DNA of 64,000 bases from Symsagittifera roscoffensis (Eukaryota > Xenacoelomorpha > Acoela > Convolutidae). The notes beneath the pieces were generated by a model that saw only the letters and a program-made list of their open reading frames with translations, was not told the DNA's origin and made no database searches. Shown one piece after another: positions 9,501 to 18,840 of this stretch. Position 1 is the stretch's first letter. The number at the start of each line of letters is the position of its first letter. Made by a program: the position numbers and the translations under genes. The stretch lies in assembly GCF_963678635.1 (NCBI RefSeq), contig NC_087063.1:12126368-12190367 (forward strand), read 5' to 3'.

Positions 9501-12265
9501 AGAAGTTGTTCCAACTTGACTTGAGGCAAGCTATTTGGCGTAAGTAATACTTCCCTAGACGCTAATTACATCAGTTTTTACTTAATATAGCCTGTGGGGC
9601 CAGATTTCAAAAAAAAATTGTTTTACTTTGTTTTTTGAATTTGACCAGTTTAAAAAACAGTTTTATATACTTTAGGGAACAGTCGGAAAATTCAAGGTTT
9701 TGCCCAGATACGAGTTTTTTATTTTTGTTTGCGTGTCAAATGGAGGCACAATTTGCGATAGAATTTCTTCTGCCAAATCCGATGTAAATGTAAACTCCGA
9801 AGAATTCATGAGTATCGATCGCCCTGCAACCCGATCGATATTCATGATACTCATGAGATTGAGGGTTCAATCAAAAGAAAGAGTTAAGCTTATCACAACC
9901 GGAAAGAACAAAAATTAATGGTCCTCGGAAAATTCAATTATTTTATTTTTTGACCGTTTTTTGAACTATTTGTGTTTTTGAATAGTGACTTCTTCACTAT
10001 TTGTCTCGACCGTTTTTTGAATAGTGACTTCTTCACTATTTGTCTCGAAAATTACCCTCCCAATTTTGAGTTTTTTGGTTTAATGAATAGGAATGGCTTT
10101 AAAAACTCTTCTATACATGCGGCTACGCCGAAATGTTTTTACACCAAAAAGTAATGGCCCTCGGAGAAGTCATTATGATTTTTCGAACTTTTTTTGAAAC
10201 TTTTCAACTTTTTTGAAAACTACTAATCTCAAATTAGAGATTTTGGGTTCAATAAAAAGGGTTACGAGGAATTTTTTTATATAAGCGGCTGCGCCCAAGT
10301 TTTTACAAAAAGCAATGGGCCTCCGAGAATTCATATATGATTTTTTTGACCGTTTTTGAAACTTTTCTCGAAAACTACCATCTCAAATGTGAGATCTGGG
10401 GTTCAATCAAAAGAAAAGTTCAGAAAAGCTCCCCTGTATAAACTGCGATGCCCAAATTTTTGTGCAAAAAAGTTATGGCCCTCAGAAAAGTCATTGTTTT
10501 GTTTTCTTGTCCGGTTTTTGAAACTTGGTGAATCTTTTCGAAAACTACCTAACTGAATCTGATATCAAGGTTTTAATCGAGGCAACAGGTCGTGGGACGC
10601 ATCCGTGCATCCGACTTAAACGGCTACGACTTAAATCTGTACGAAAATATTGTCGTTTGGGAAAACCTCAAAACCTTCACTCTTATTTTATGAGAGAAAC
10701 AACTAAGGTTTTGAGTGAAGCTCAATTTTTGATTTTTTTTTGCAATTTCATCCAGCATTAGTACAACAAATTCAAAAATTATCAACGATGTACCTCCAGT
10801 TTTAGCAGAGCCACTCGTTAGTATTAAAATAAAGTTTGTTTCTGAAATTTTCATTTTCCACCAAAAAAAAATATATGATACGTTAAGGGCCGTTGGATCA
10901 TTCACTTGGAACAAAAACGGCCAACGGCTGAGAAAATTGAGCAAAATGTGGTTAGTTTAAAGTTAAAAGAAGAGCACGAAATTCGTAACGGCTGACCTCA
11001 AAAAGACAATCAACTTTTTTCAAAAACCGCCCTTCAAAAAAACCTGCGCTCGCATATGCCAATGTTAAATTGTAATATTTTCATCGTTGTCTTTTTGTTT
11101 TAAAGGGACTGTACTTGGAAGGTGCAGGATGGGACAAGAAGAACTCGACCCTGGTGGAAGCAGAGCCCATGCAGCTGGTGTCTGGTATGCCCAGCATCCA
11201 TTTCAAGCCAGTCGAGAACAAACGCAAGGCCGGAAAAGGTAAATGAAGACACACTAAGTACCCATGGTTTCAGGTACAAAACGGATCAGATAGATTTCGT
11301 GTTTTTAGCAAAAGGGAATTTGAAAATTTCGCCGACCTGTTTAGATTTACCGAGTTTTTGAAAAAAACTAAATTGCCCACCTTCTAGAAGTTTTTGTAGA
11401 GACAAAATTTTTTTTGAAAAGCCGGTCAAGAGTTTCTAAGGCAGCTTCTCTTGAACAATTGCAGCTTTAAAATATAATTATTATTGAAAATCAAGTTGTT
11501 TTTGAAAACTTATTTGGTTATGAAATATAATTGTTTTCAATAGCCTTTTCCGCTTTTTTTTCTTTTACTGCCTTACCGGACAGTATTTTAAGTTACGCCC
11601 AATTCTTAATTAAACTTCAAACAAACATTGGAGCTGAGTAGAAAATTGATTTGGTAACTTTCAGTGTCTAAAAAGCCAGGTATCACTGTCTTATCATAGT
11701 ATCCCAGGTAGCTGACCATATTACAATTTAGAATAATCATCCATCATGAATACCATCAAGCGCAACATTTGGTTTGATTTATGTTTTCGCGATAATTATT
11801 TTTTAAGTGACTATTCGAGTTTTTCCAATGCTCTTTTAAATTATTTTATAAATGATAAATTTTTTGAAGATATTCAGATAAAACTCTAAATGAGTTGATT
11901 AATTTTTTAACAAAGCTATCATAGTAGCCAGAGTTTTTTCAAAACACGTAGAATATATATCATTTATATGATCATTTTAACTATCCCATTGCAAGAAGAC
12001 GACTATTTAATTAGGTTCAACGCTTTTTCTAAGTGGGTCCTTTCAGAGAGATTTGCATCATCAAAATTGTTCATGTAGAATATCTAATGTTTCGTTATGT
12101 TTGTTTGCAGGAATGTACGCGTGTCCGTGCTACTACTTTCCCGACAGGGCGGGTGCCGGAAACAGGCCCTCGTTTGTGGTCGCAGTCGACCTCAAGTCCG
12201 GAGAGAAGAGTCCGGACCACTGGGTAAAGAGAGGGACAGCTCTGCTCATGAGTCTGGCTACTTAG
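406..12265 (+). CDS. DNAH2: Axonemal dynein heavy chain 2, C-terminal eleven exons (5' partial)
   Basis: This is the 3' end of an axonemal dynein heavy chain, the ATP-driven minus-end motor subunit of ciliary inner arms; DNAH2 is an inner-arm I1/f-type chain. Exons are 406-579, 1053-1180, 1404-1812, 2243-2434, 3886-4073, 4396-4738, 5336-5485, 6362-6538, 7796-7888, 11106-11238 and 12111-12265. Together they make 2142 nt, which is 713 residues plus TAG, with every phase joining in frame. Residues about 100-237 are the AAA6/D6 region (LSPGVDPTG, SLGQGQAPIA, WVFLANCHLSLSWMP). Residues about 238-400 are the lid (KKLLFSLCFFHSVL, YLIAGVNYGGHVTDDWDRRL). The rest is the C-terminal domain (FGQHPNADIASQI, FTFPTGFLTALLQ, GLYLEGAGWDKKN, MYACPCYYFPDRAG), ending in KRGTALLMSL. 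Full-length DNAH2 proteins are about 4400 residues, so most of the gene lies upstream. The paralogue assignment rests on recognised DNAH2 C-terminal motifs. One intron uses a GC donor. Confidence 0.95.
580..1052 (+). other. DNAH2 intron, AT-rich
   Basis: This 473-nt intron has a GTCATT donor and a T-rich TTTTTTTTGCAG acceptor. I see no gene or clear repeat inside it. Confidence 0.8.
1053..1180 (+). CDS. DNAH2: DNAH2 exon (visible exon 2)
   Basis: It encodes residues 59-100 and two bases of codon 101, including LPGEWEDSCNELQRM and SLRQDRVSFC. The donor is CACG|GTAATT (phase 2). The missing base A comes from the next exon, completing an Arg codon. Confidence 0.93.
1404..1812 (+). CDS. DNAH2: DNAH2 exon (visible exon 3), AAA6/D6 core
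   Basis: It encodes residues 101-237. The acceptor is TTCAAG|A, the donor AAG|GTACTG, and it ends in phase 0. It carries the most conserved AAA6 motifs: EPPVLDMAQVWDD, FVLSPGVDPTGNLL, SLGQGQAPIATRM, FLANCHLSLSWMPQLD, FRLWLSSSPNPDFPI and MTTEPPK. Confidence 0.95.
1813..2242 (+). other. DNAH2 intron with short tandem duplication
   Basis: Between about 2069 and 2167 a unit of about 60 bp occurs twice, with a partial copy between. The shared core is AACAACAGTTATAA followed by AAGC.GG.A.TTTGATTGTA. Nothing coding is seen. Confidence 0.6.
2243..2434 (+). CDS. DNAH2: DNAH2 exon (visible exon 4), followed by a GC donor
   Basis: It has 64 codons, residues 238-301, including GLKANLKRLYGLI, KKLLFSLCFFHSVLIE and FYGFNDSDFE. 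It must end after GAG at 2434 to join the next exon as DFE-VSENL. The following bases are GCAAGT, so the donor is GC, not GT. The nearest GT (2439) would add four bases and break the frame. Confidence 0.93.
2435..2436 (+). promoter_or_regulatory. Non-canonical GC 5' splice site
   Basis: The context GAG|GCAAGT matches the strong AG|GCAAGT context known for GC-AG introns. It pairs with acceptor TTTTAG at 3882-3885. Reading phase and family alignment both require this site. Confidence 0.85.
2437..2720. other. DNAH2 intron, unassigned part with a perfect hairpin
   Basis: This AT-rich intron sequence has no gene. At 2706-2729 the 11-base arms AACACGGAGTT and AACTCCGTGTT are separated by GA, making a perfect inverted repeat just before the Family C repeat. 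Confidence 0.6.
2721..3720 (-). repeat. Family C repeat (tRNA-like part, about 1 kb)
   Basis: This interspersed repeat lies inside the GC-AG intron. Parts recur at about 19600-20060, 61880-62300 and 63690-64000. On the minus strand about 3430-3500 looks tRNA-like, with a B-box-like GGGTTCAAACTTAA and a GATGGTAACG block where an A box could lie. A hammerhead-like block sits at 3536-3590, and a 9-bp stem (TACCCTTGC / GCAAGGGTA) at 3614-3635. It is probably a SINE-like or composite non-autonomous element. Its ends are not defined. Confidence 0.5.
3536..3590 (+). ncRNA. Hammerhead-ribozyme-like relic
   Basis: The block CCAATGAGTCCTGTGGAC followed by AAAG resembles the hammerhead core: CUGAUGA, a GUCC-UGU-GGAC stem II, then GAAA. 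The second base of the CUGAUGA box and the G before AAA do not match, so this copy should be inactive. A second copy at 19930-19975 has different changes in the same box. Confidence 0.3.
3886..4073 (+). CDS. DNAH2: DNAH2 exon (visible exon 5)
   Basis: It encodes residues 302-363 and two bases of 364: SENLLCIYLDEYKDD, YLIAGVNYGGHVTDDWDRR, LLTTYINDYF. The donor is CAA|GTGAGT (phase 2). Confidence 0.95.
4074..4395 (+). other. DNAH2 intron
   Basis: A 322-nt intron with donor GTGAGT and acceptor TTGTTAG. Nothing else is seen. Confidence 0.85.
4396..4738 (+). CDS. DNAH2: DNAH2 exon (visible exon 6)
   Basis: The first base completes codon 364, then 114 codons follow to residue 478. Visible motifs are LPTYIIPRDGT, MDHPEAFGQHPNADIASQI, LETLLSLQPQVS, GGQTVEDKVLQLA and NVVLLQE. 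The donor GAG|GTCCTT is weak but is needed to join the next exon's IQRYNSLL. Confidence 0.94.
4739..5335 (+). other. DNAH2 intron
   Basis: A 597-nt AT-rich intron ending in CATGTAG. No repeat or gene is recognised. Confidence 0.8.
5336..5485 (+). CDS. DNAH2: DNAH2 exon (visible exon 7)
   Basis: It has 50 codons, residues 479-528: IQRYNSLLKQIKSSL, DLQKGIQGLVVMSSDLEEV, ARVPPQWAK. The donor is AAG|GTAAGA, phase 0. Confidence 0.95.
5486..6361 (+). other. DNAH2 intron
   Basis: An 876-nt intron with acceptor CCATTCAG. It includes a C-rich tract near 5605-5620. No gene is seen. Confidence 0.8.
6362..6538 (+). CDS. DNAH2: DNAH2 exon (visible exon 8)
   Basis: It has 59 codons, residues 529-587: AYPTLKPLGSWTRDL, FWLAAFTFPTGFLTALLQ, AARQNN. 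The donor is AAC|GTGAGT, phase 0. FTFPTGFLTA is a hallmark of the dynein C-terminal domain. Confidence 0.95.
6539..7795 (+). other. DNAH2 intron
   Basis: A 1257-nt AT-rich intron with acceptor CTGTTTAG. Nothing coding is seen. Confidence 0.8.
7796..7888 (+). CDS. DNAH2: DNAH2 exon (visible exon 9)
   Basis: It has 31 codons, residues 588-618: ISVDSLSWEFTVLTIDDSN, then PPRDGAYIK. The donor is AAG|GTAAGT, phase 0. Confidence 0.95.
7967..8499 (-). repeat. Family A repeat, near complete
   Basis: In the orientation that starts GTTCCGACTTTCG and ends CGAGCAGTCTTG, this copy is on the minus strand. It carries the three hairpins of the family: CTTTCG/CGAAAG near one end, CAGGGC/GCCCTG near the other, and an internal GCGCGA/TCGCGC. 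No protein is encoded. It lies in the 3.2-kb DNAH2 intron. Confidence 0.85.
8630..8880 (+). repeat. Family A, strongly diverged fragment
   Basis: It shares CAGACAAATTTCG, TTTAACTAGC, GCCGATTTGGGA and TTAACGCGTA with the family in the same order, with many substitutions. A further weak fragment may extend to about 9600. Confidence 0.45.
9660..10620 (+). repeat. Family E diverged tandem repeat, about 170-bp units
   Basis: About five diverged units each carry, in order: a GCGGCTACGCC-like block, a CCAAATTTTT-like block, TTATGGCCCTCGGA..AGTCATT, GACCGTTTTTTGAA, CGAAAACTAC, and GGGTTCAATCAAAAG. A 40-bp tandem duplication (TTTTGAATAGTGACTTCTTC...) lies at about 9965-10046. The same units occur inverted at about 62560-63370. 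Confidence 0.65.
10621..11105 (+). other. End of the DNAH2 3.2-kb intron
   Basis: AT-rich sequence up to the acceptor TTTTAAAG. Nothing specific is recognised. Confidence 0.75.
11106..11238 (+). CDS. DNAH2: DNAH2 exon (visible exon 10)
   Basis: It encodes residues 619-662 and one base of 663: GLYLEGAGWDKKNSTL, VEAEPMQLVSGMPSIHF. The donor is AAAG|GTAAAT (phase 1). Confidence 0.95.
11239..12110 (+). other. DNAH2 last intron
   Basis: An 872-nt AT-rich intron with acceptor TTTGCAG. No repeat is recognised. Confidence 0.8.
12111..12265 (+). CDS. DNAH2: DNAH2 terminal exon
   Basis: The first two bases complete Gly663. Fifty codons and TAG follow: MYACPCYYFPDRAG, RPSFVVAVDLKSG, DHWVKRGTALLMSLAT. 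This is the typical end of DNAH2-type chains, so the C-terminus is complete. Confidence 0.96.
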
Positions 12266-12315
12266 TGACTCACGAATCAAAAGTTGAAAAACCATGTCAT
12301 TCTCGTGAGAATCGA

Positions 12316-12321
12316 ATTAAA
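12316..12321 (+). promoter_or_regulatory. Possible DNAH2 polyadenylation signal ATTAAA
   Basis: ATTAAA lies about 50 bases after the stop codon. No canonical AATAAA is seen nearby. In such AT-rich DNA this is weak evidence. Confidence 0.3.
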
Positions 12322-13990
12322 TGCCAATTGCCGAAAGAAAAAACTTTTCATTATCATCATATCAAGCGCTGCTGACAATGAAACTATACGCTTAAAACTA
12401 GTCAGAAATCACGATGAAGTTTAGATGAAGCGTATCATCTAACATAAATAGCCAAAATTGTAAAATAACGTAAATGTTGATTGTATATTATGTTTTATCT
12501 TGTATATTACATGGCTCAAAATAATTCTTTTTCCTCTTAATTGTAGTGAAATTTTTTAAAATTTGAGTAAGTTTGTAATCGATGCTGCAAATCCGGTTAA
12601 CGTGTGTCCTTCTTCAAGTTGTCGAGGAACTTCTCAATTAAAAATTCCTTGAACAAGGGCAGACGAATACTGAACAAATACCACTGAATGTTGCGATCAC
12701 CGTTATTACTGCAAAAAACTAACGATTTTTTAAAAAGTTTTTTTGACTGGAATGATTGATCTACCCTACAACCTCGCCCTTCCCTTACTGACCTACCGTA
12801 GAATCTCTCCCCCCTCCCCCAGCCATTTTTTGAACTAAAAAACTAAACTTTGTATAAAATATGCATTTTGATCAAACCCATAAGTAAATTGGCTTGCCTA
12901 AATCAACGTTTTTAAACATTTCTCTCAAAGAAATACTGCTGGTTAAATGAATTAAGCCTAACTAAAAGTTAATTTCTGAAAAAAAATCTGTATTTTCTGT
13001 ACCTAAATTTAATTCGGGGAAAGATTGTACGCTTTCTAATTAAGTTAACGTCACCTTACTTTTTGAAAAAAAAGATATGTTTTATCCAGTTCATTCTATA
13101 AATGAGGACACAAAGTCATCTGTTTTTCGATAAGTAGAAATCAAATAAATTCGATTGTTCATTTAAAAAAAAACTTAGTTATGATAACGACCACACACTC
13201 AAATGTTTGTGGTCGTTATTTAAAGACGCTTAGATTGTAAGATTGAGTAAGGGTGGTCGAAATAGTAAAACTCAAAAGCATTGTTTTTTGTTACACAGGT
13301 AGATAATTGGAACATTGAATGTAGATGCTTTGTTGACGCATAATGCTCCGGCCTTATTTTTTTCATGCAGTTTTTGTTTCTTGATTTCTCATACACCGGC
13401 TTCAACTCAAGAGTTTTAATTTTTGAACAGATCAGTTGGAAAATGATTGAATGCAAAAACTTTGGTTTCAAATATATTACTGAAAAAACTAACGTAATAT
13501 TACGATCACGTTTGTGGGCAAAGAGACAAATCCTGAAACGTATTCAATCCTGAAACATTCAAAATAAAAAATTCAGAAAAAAATAGTTGGACCATATTAA
13601 TTTAACAGTCAAAATTGTTTTGTTTAAAGAGTTTATCGAAAAGCCTGTTAGACGAATCAGAAAAAAATTAAGCAATATACTATAACTCGAAACCGTTTTT
13701 GTAGAGTAGTTGAACTTAATAAAAGGTTTAATCTAAAAGCTCAATTTTCGTGAATTTTGTTTTTTGTTTGTTAAGAAACGACTAACTTCTTTTTAGTGAT
13801 AATACAGCATACATGAGAACAAGCCGCTTAACCATAATCAAAATTACTTTCAGGCAAAAATATACAAATCGATTAAAACTATAATTTGAGCCAATTAGTT
13901 GAAACAGCCTAGCTTGCACTTAAAAGCTTTTTCTGAGGAAGTCAGTTGATAACTGAGACATTAATCAACCTCTAATGGTAGCAAAATGTT
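12322..13990. other. Intergenic, AT-rich, with one strong hairpin
   Basis: No gene is recognised. At 13184-13219 the 12-base arms ATAACGACCACA and TGTGGTCGTTAT are separated by 12 bases. Open frames here are short and composition-driven. Confidence 0.7.
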
Positions 13991-14004
13991 AAATTTTTCT
14001 TAGA

Positions 14005-14190
14005 TATGCCGTGGATTCCACAAACGGTTCTGGATTCCGCAAATTCGCCTATTTTTGGAGGAATTTCGAGCGGTATAATGTTGAAGGTAATTGTTTGTGG
14101 AATCCAAAGCAGAGAAAATCGAAGAAAAGTAGCAATATTGCGGATTCCGCGACAAATCTGATTTTGGCCTGTTGCGGATTCCGCTTACAA
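14005..14190. repeat. Cluster of GGATTCC near-palindromes
   Basis: Five copies of GGATTCC or GGAATCC fall within about 180 bases. They include GTGGATTCCAC and two copies of GCGGATTCCGC, each an odd-length palindrome. The function is unknown. It could be part of a decayed transposon downstream of the LINE relic. Confidence 0.45.
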
Positions 14191-14569
14191 TGAACAGAAT
14201 GCACCGTTTGGCCTCGAAGTGTACTGTGTGAACGCACTATTGGCAGAGTGTTTTGGCAAAATAATGGGTAGACATCGCAATAAAATGGATAGCTTATATA
14301 GTGGGCAGTTTGAAAAAAAATGCCATTTTTCGTACCAAGTTTCTCTCCGCGTTAAGTTTCTCTTAATATAATACAGCACAATAAGAATCTTCGTTATTCG
14401 AGATTTACAGTTTTCCGCCCATGTCAACATGCTGGATAGTATTTTTTTTTTGTTCCAGACCTTTTTGTCTCTTTGCTCCCGCCGAAGAAGGATCTTGTAA
14501 GGTAGCTTCCAAGTTTTCTTTGATTTTATGCACATTTTATTTTTTGATATTAAATGTCATTTTGTTTTC

Positions 14570-15226
14570 TTCGAGCCGTTTCTTGATACTAATTTTCTTA
14601 CAATGTTAAGAACCTCCGAATTAGATACTATTGCTTTGAAGTCATCCGCTCAACGCTAGCTAGCTATTTGAGGTAAATTGTCCAGCAGATCTTTCATAGA
14701 AAATAAAAGTAAGAGTGGCTCAAGTACAGAGTTTTGTGGAGCGCTGCTGGTTACAACCCTTAAACTCAATTTTTTCACCGGATCAAAAAAGGAGTTCTTT
14801 CATTGGTACAAATGCAATAAAACTTAAATCTTCTTTTTCCTAATTTGGTTCGTCTGTCAGATATAATTGAAGTATTTTTTAAGTTCAAATCCTAAAATAA
14901 TTGAACATAGAAAGATATAGAAGGCTCCTTATAAGAGGAAGTTCACTATGATTACAAGATTTCAAATTCGTTCTTGATTACAAGAAATTGGAATAATCAA
15001 GGACGATTCAGAGATTCAACCCGACAGAACTATTCTTTGTGTGAATACAAATATGTAAATTAGTTCTTTTCAGAGCTTATCAGTTCAAAAATTTTGGCGA
15101 TACCGCAGACTAAAGGCTGAACCCATTCAACACATTCGCCTCCCAGGTTAGCTGATGAAACATTATGTTTGGCTAATTTATCCCTGATACGGGAAAGGTC
15201 ATAAAATAAATTATCCCAATTACTGA
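14570..15226 (-). pseudogene. Decayed LINE (non-LTR) reverse transcriptase
   Basis: Minus-strand pieces appear in LINE RT order but in shifted frames. PLVCGIAKIFELIS (about 15090) resembles the RPIS...KIFE block. KKYFNYI then SDRRTKLG (about 14885) resembles the YLSDR block. VVTSSAPQNSVLEPLL (about 14745) resembles GVPQGSVLGPLL, followed by KDLLDNLP. ADDFKAIVS (about 14640) resembles the YADD catalytic box. Stops and frameshifts separate them, so this is a dead copy. The spacing of about 117 codons between the first and third blocks fits the family. The exact clade (CR1, RTE or Jockey type) cannot be told. Confidence 0.55.
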
Positions 15227-16021
15227 AAAAAAAGCAAAACGGAACCTAGTGATAGTCCACAGTACTGCTGACTATAATTGTTTTTTTTCTGTGCTGCCTA
15301 CCACTCAATATCAAAAAACAACATTTCCTACGAACCACACAAAAATGGCAAAAAAAAGGTCAAGTCAGTACATATGATTAGGAGAAGCAACCAGACCTTG
15401 TAAAAGACCAGGCAAATCATCAAAAACCAATGTGTCTCTTTGATATTGAATGCTTTGAATACCTCAAAAACGTGCAAATAAACGTATTTAGGAAAAAAAT
15501 GACAACAATTTATCAAAATAGATTTTAAAACATAGAAAGTTGAAGTGGTTCAGATATTATTTTGCTGTCAAAAATAACCAAAAAATCAAGTATGCGATGT
15601 GCGATCAATCTATTTTATTTTCAGCGTATAGGCAGTCCGGTAGCGTAAAAATGGAATTACTAAAGTTCGAGTAGCACAACTTCAAAAAAAGCTGCAGCTA
15701 AAAAGTGACCCACAGACAACTTTCAGCCCAAATGTGTCTATAGTGCAATTTTAACTGGACTATTATAATACAAACTTGTATGCTGTTGGCTGTGCTGATT
15801 TACTGATAACCACAACTATGTCCTAAAAGAAGATCTGCGCAAGCTTGTTGATTTTGGTCAAAAGAAAAGCCAACGAGAAAAAAACATATATCTCAAGTGT
15901 TTTCATATGTTTAAGAAATCACCATGAAATGTGTCGCAGATCAGAAATTTAAGAAATAGCAATGCCTCTACTAGATATTTAAATACAAAAATTACCTTAA
16001 CTGGATGGTTTACTCCACGTG
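15227..16021. other. Intergenic or 3' region, no confident gene
   Basis: AT-rich. An acceptor-like CTTTTTTTTCAG lies on the minus strand at about 15226-15237, directly before the LINE-like frame, which could be chance. Nothing else is recognised. Confidence 0.6.
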
Positions 16022-16065
16022 CTACTTGTTTTGAGCTGGAGTTTTGATTGTTCCCGTATCTGGAC
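16022..16065 (-). CDS. Possible alternative terminal exon of the CAP gene
   Basis: On the minus strand the acceptor TTTTTTCAG is followed by GTCCAGATACGG. Read in the phase left by the exon at 18768-18840, it gives GPDTGTIKTPAQNK and stop. This resembles the end of the main terminal exon, GPESAGKTNQAQK and stop, in both protein and DNA. I infer a duplicated alternative 3' exon. A donor-like AAG|GTAATT follows after the stop. There is no transcript evidence. Confidence 0.4.
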
Positions 16066-16345
16066 CTGAAAAAATGTCAAGTAGTATCTCAATTACTTGA
16101 AAAACAAGGATTGAAAAAACAATACTAAACTGAACAGTTTAGAATCGTCTGCCGTGAAACACATCGAGCCGCTTGTTGTAGAAAACTACTAAGCGCACTT
16201 GAACGAAAAAAAAAAACACTTGAAAGTAAGTGAAATACTGATTCGAATTGGAATGGAAACTCATCGGTTTTAGTGAAAAGAGATTAACAGGTTTTTTTTA
16301 CTGTCCAAATGATGTATCAAGCATCATAATCAGTTTTGATGGTTG

Positions 16346-17481
16346 TTGTTCCGACTTTTGATACGAAAGTAACGGAACATTTGTGCTCGGGGCAAGTTTT
16401 TTTTTCTTCAGACAAATTTCGACTTTTTAACTAGCCATTTTTGACGAAATTTTTTTTATATCAATTAAAAAGTTCTGATGCCCTGAGCTTAAATTTGAAA
16501 AGATATTTCACCTGTGATCATTTTTTGTAAAGTAATGGGGGTTTAAAAATTGCCACTTTGGCCAATTTGGGACAATTAACGACAATTTCAAACTAATTTT
16601 TTTTTATGTTACGACTGCTTATATTCTTTGAACGTCTCAATTCAACCATAAGTTAAAAATAACTTTGAAGGACGTTTTTTTTCAGCCAAAATAGCAAAGC
16701 GTATCCGTATCAAAATAAGACATTAAAAACGCTACTGAAGTTATTTATATCTATTTTATAGTTAAAAATAAATTTAAAAGCCGTTATCTTATTAGCATTC
16801 GACACAACAAGAGATGACAAAAAATCATTTTGTAGATAAAAGTGAAAAAAGAACTTTCCTTCCCTTTTATTGTTCTAAGCTCAACACGATTTTCCAATTA
16901 CCACTTGATAAAAATACGTTACATTTTGACGCTTTTCCTTAAACGCCAATTTTACTCGTTAATTATTTGTTGCTCAGATTTTTTAGGAAAGTGACGTATT
17001 ATTTATGCTCGAGGTGGTTTTTTTCCTCCAGATAGTTTTCAACTTTCCAATTAGCAAATTCAGATGGATTTTTTGGAGTATGTAGAAAATAAATGCCATG
17101 TGATCAAAATTAAAAAGTTTTGACTTTCGACAAAATTTCTTAAACTACGAGGGTTCGTAAGTTAGATTGCCGATTTGTTCAAATTGAGATAATTAAAAGC
17201 CAAAAAAATTGCAATTTCTATTAACACATGTGATGTAAATATAACAAATAAGTCCGATTCAGGCGCTTTTTTAAAATAATTTGGGCAAAATAATTGATCA
17301 AAGTATTCAAATATATGTCGTGCGGGGTGATGATTTAAGAAAAACTCTAAAATTACGTATTTTTTTTTGTGTTTTTACTTTTGAAATATTCATCATTTTT
17401 TATAAACTAATACTGCTCCATAAACCTTAAAAGGCAATCGGAATATTCAGGCCTTCGCCCTGATACGAGCAGTCTTGTTAT
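16346..17481 (+). repeat. Family A repeat with an internal insertion
   Basis: The head (16346 to about 16590) and tail (about 17315-17481) match Family A from GTTCCGACTTTTG to GAGCAGTCTTGTT. About 700 bases between them are foreign to the consensus. They include a second, more diverged Family A-like stretch near 16975-17190, suggesting nested insertion. Confidence 0.65.
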
Positions 17482-18767
17482 TTTTACAGAAGAAAATGCA
17501 ATAAATCAGACTTGCCGTGAAAGATTTTGACACTGTATAGGAATTCCTGTCCTAAATTCTTGTTCCCACGGAAGGTTCAGATTTAGGCTACAAGCTCTTT
17601 TCCCTCCCCCCCCCCCCTACCTCGTATGAGCATCTATTTTATGATGTACTGAGTGGTTTTACAAGGTTGATTATGAAGACCAAACATGTTTGTCATGGCC
17701 CGATTATTCCGCATGTCAATTTTCTTGTTAATCGGTTGGTGGCAACAGTAATTTTACTTTTCCTCTCGCCCCAACAATAGCAGCTGTAACAAACAAAAAA
17801 ATGAGCGGGGATCAGGTTGAACTGCCCACAACAGTGAATCTAAAAATATTTCCAAAGATTACCAAATTTATGAAAACTCTCTAAAAACAACAAGTACACT
17901 ATTTGACACTGTAATAGAAAAAAAATTATGATTGTCACCGAAAATAGCAAAAAAAAATTGTCGAAGATTTCTAAAATTATTGTCACTTCAGCTTTCGAAA
18001 AAACGAGGAATGAAAATAACAGGAGAAAATTGAAGTTAATTCAAAGTGAATCTGAGTTTTTCAGATATTTTTGCAGAGTTATTTGAAGTTTTTTCAAAGA
18101 ATCGACAAAGAAGTGACTCGGTCTTTTTTCTGTTCACAAAATAAAGTGGGATCAGCTTACAACTATTGAAGCGTTGTTTCTTGATTTAGCTGAATTGTTC
18201 GTGTTCGATTGTCATTATCTGACAATCAAACCAAATATTGAGTTGGAATAGCTCTACAACAAAACTGATAGCCTAATATATATGCTGTTAAATAAGAAGT
18301 CATTTACCGAGACTCTAAACTTTTCGAACGCAATTTCGATTTAACCAACCATCCACACAAATCTTAATCTTTCCTGAAAATGAAAGATGAACTGAGAGGA
18401 AAAGTGTTGGAGGAATTTGTCGCCTAAAAACCCAAACTCTACTGTTTACTAAACAAAATTGGTTAATTGTACTTATTGTTCCTTAAGAAAATCTCGCAAA
18501 TCTGCCTGACAAATTGGCGGTTTTTTATGTTAATTTGTATGGCTCTGTTTAGGCACGCACCAAATGTCTGCCAAAGGAGTTATAATTAACCAACAGAACA
18601 ATGATCGGTTCAGAAAGATTTCTTTCGGGAAAAATACTATGAGAGTGAAAAAGTATACTATCAAAACAAAAAAAGTACTACGAAAAATTGTAGTCAGCAA
18701 CAAACTATCACAATCTCATTAGACAGCAGCAGAGGATACCTTTTCCATGATAATATAAGCTACTTAC
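17482..18767. other. Probable intron or intergenic, AT-rich
   Basis: It contains a C-rich homopolymer tract near 17605-17620. No gene or clear repeat is recognised. Confidence 0.6.
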
Positions 18768-18840
18768 CTTCATCACTGACACCATCTGATAGCCAATTTT
18801 TTTTGTTAGTCGAAAACTTTTTCGATAAAAAAAGATAAGC
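18768..18840 (-). CDS. Possible alternative penultimate exon of the CAP gene
   Basis: On the minus strand a good acceptor (GATTCATTTTCAG) and a perfect donor (AAG|GTAAGT) flank 73 nt. In phase 0, the phase left by the CAP exon at 24050-24279, it reads AYLFLSKKFSTNKKN then WLSDGVSDE plus one base. That base continues in frame into 16022-16065. A second frame is also open, so the coding call is tentative. Confidence 0.42.

Noticed and set aside
15070-15226. 53-codon frame preceded by a good polypyrimidine tract and CAG, as a terminal exon
   Set aside because: Phase through the 16.0-kb exon would cross two stops, and its KIFE block fits the adjacent LINE relic better.
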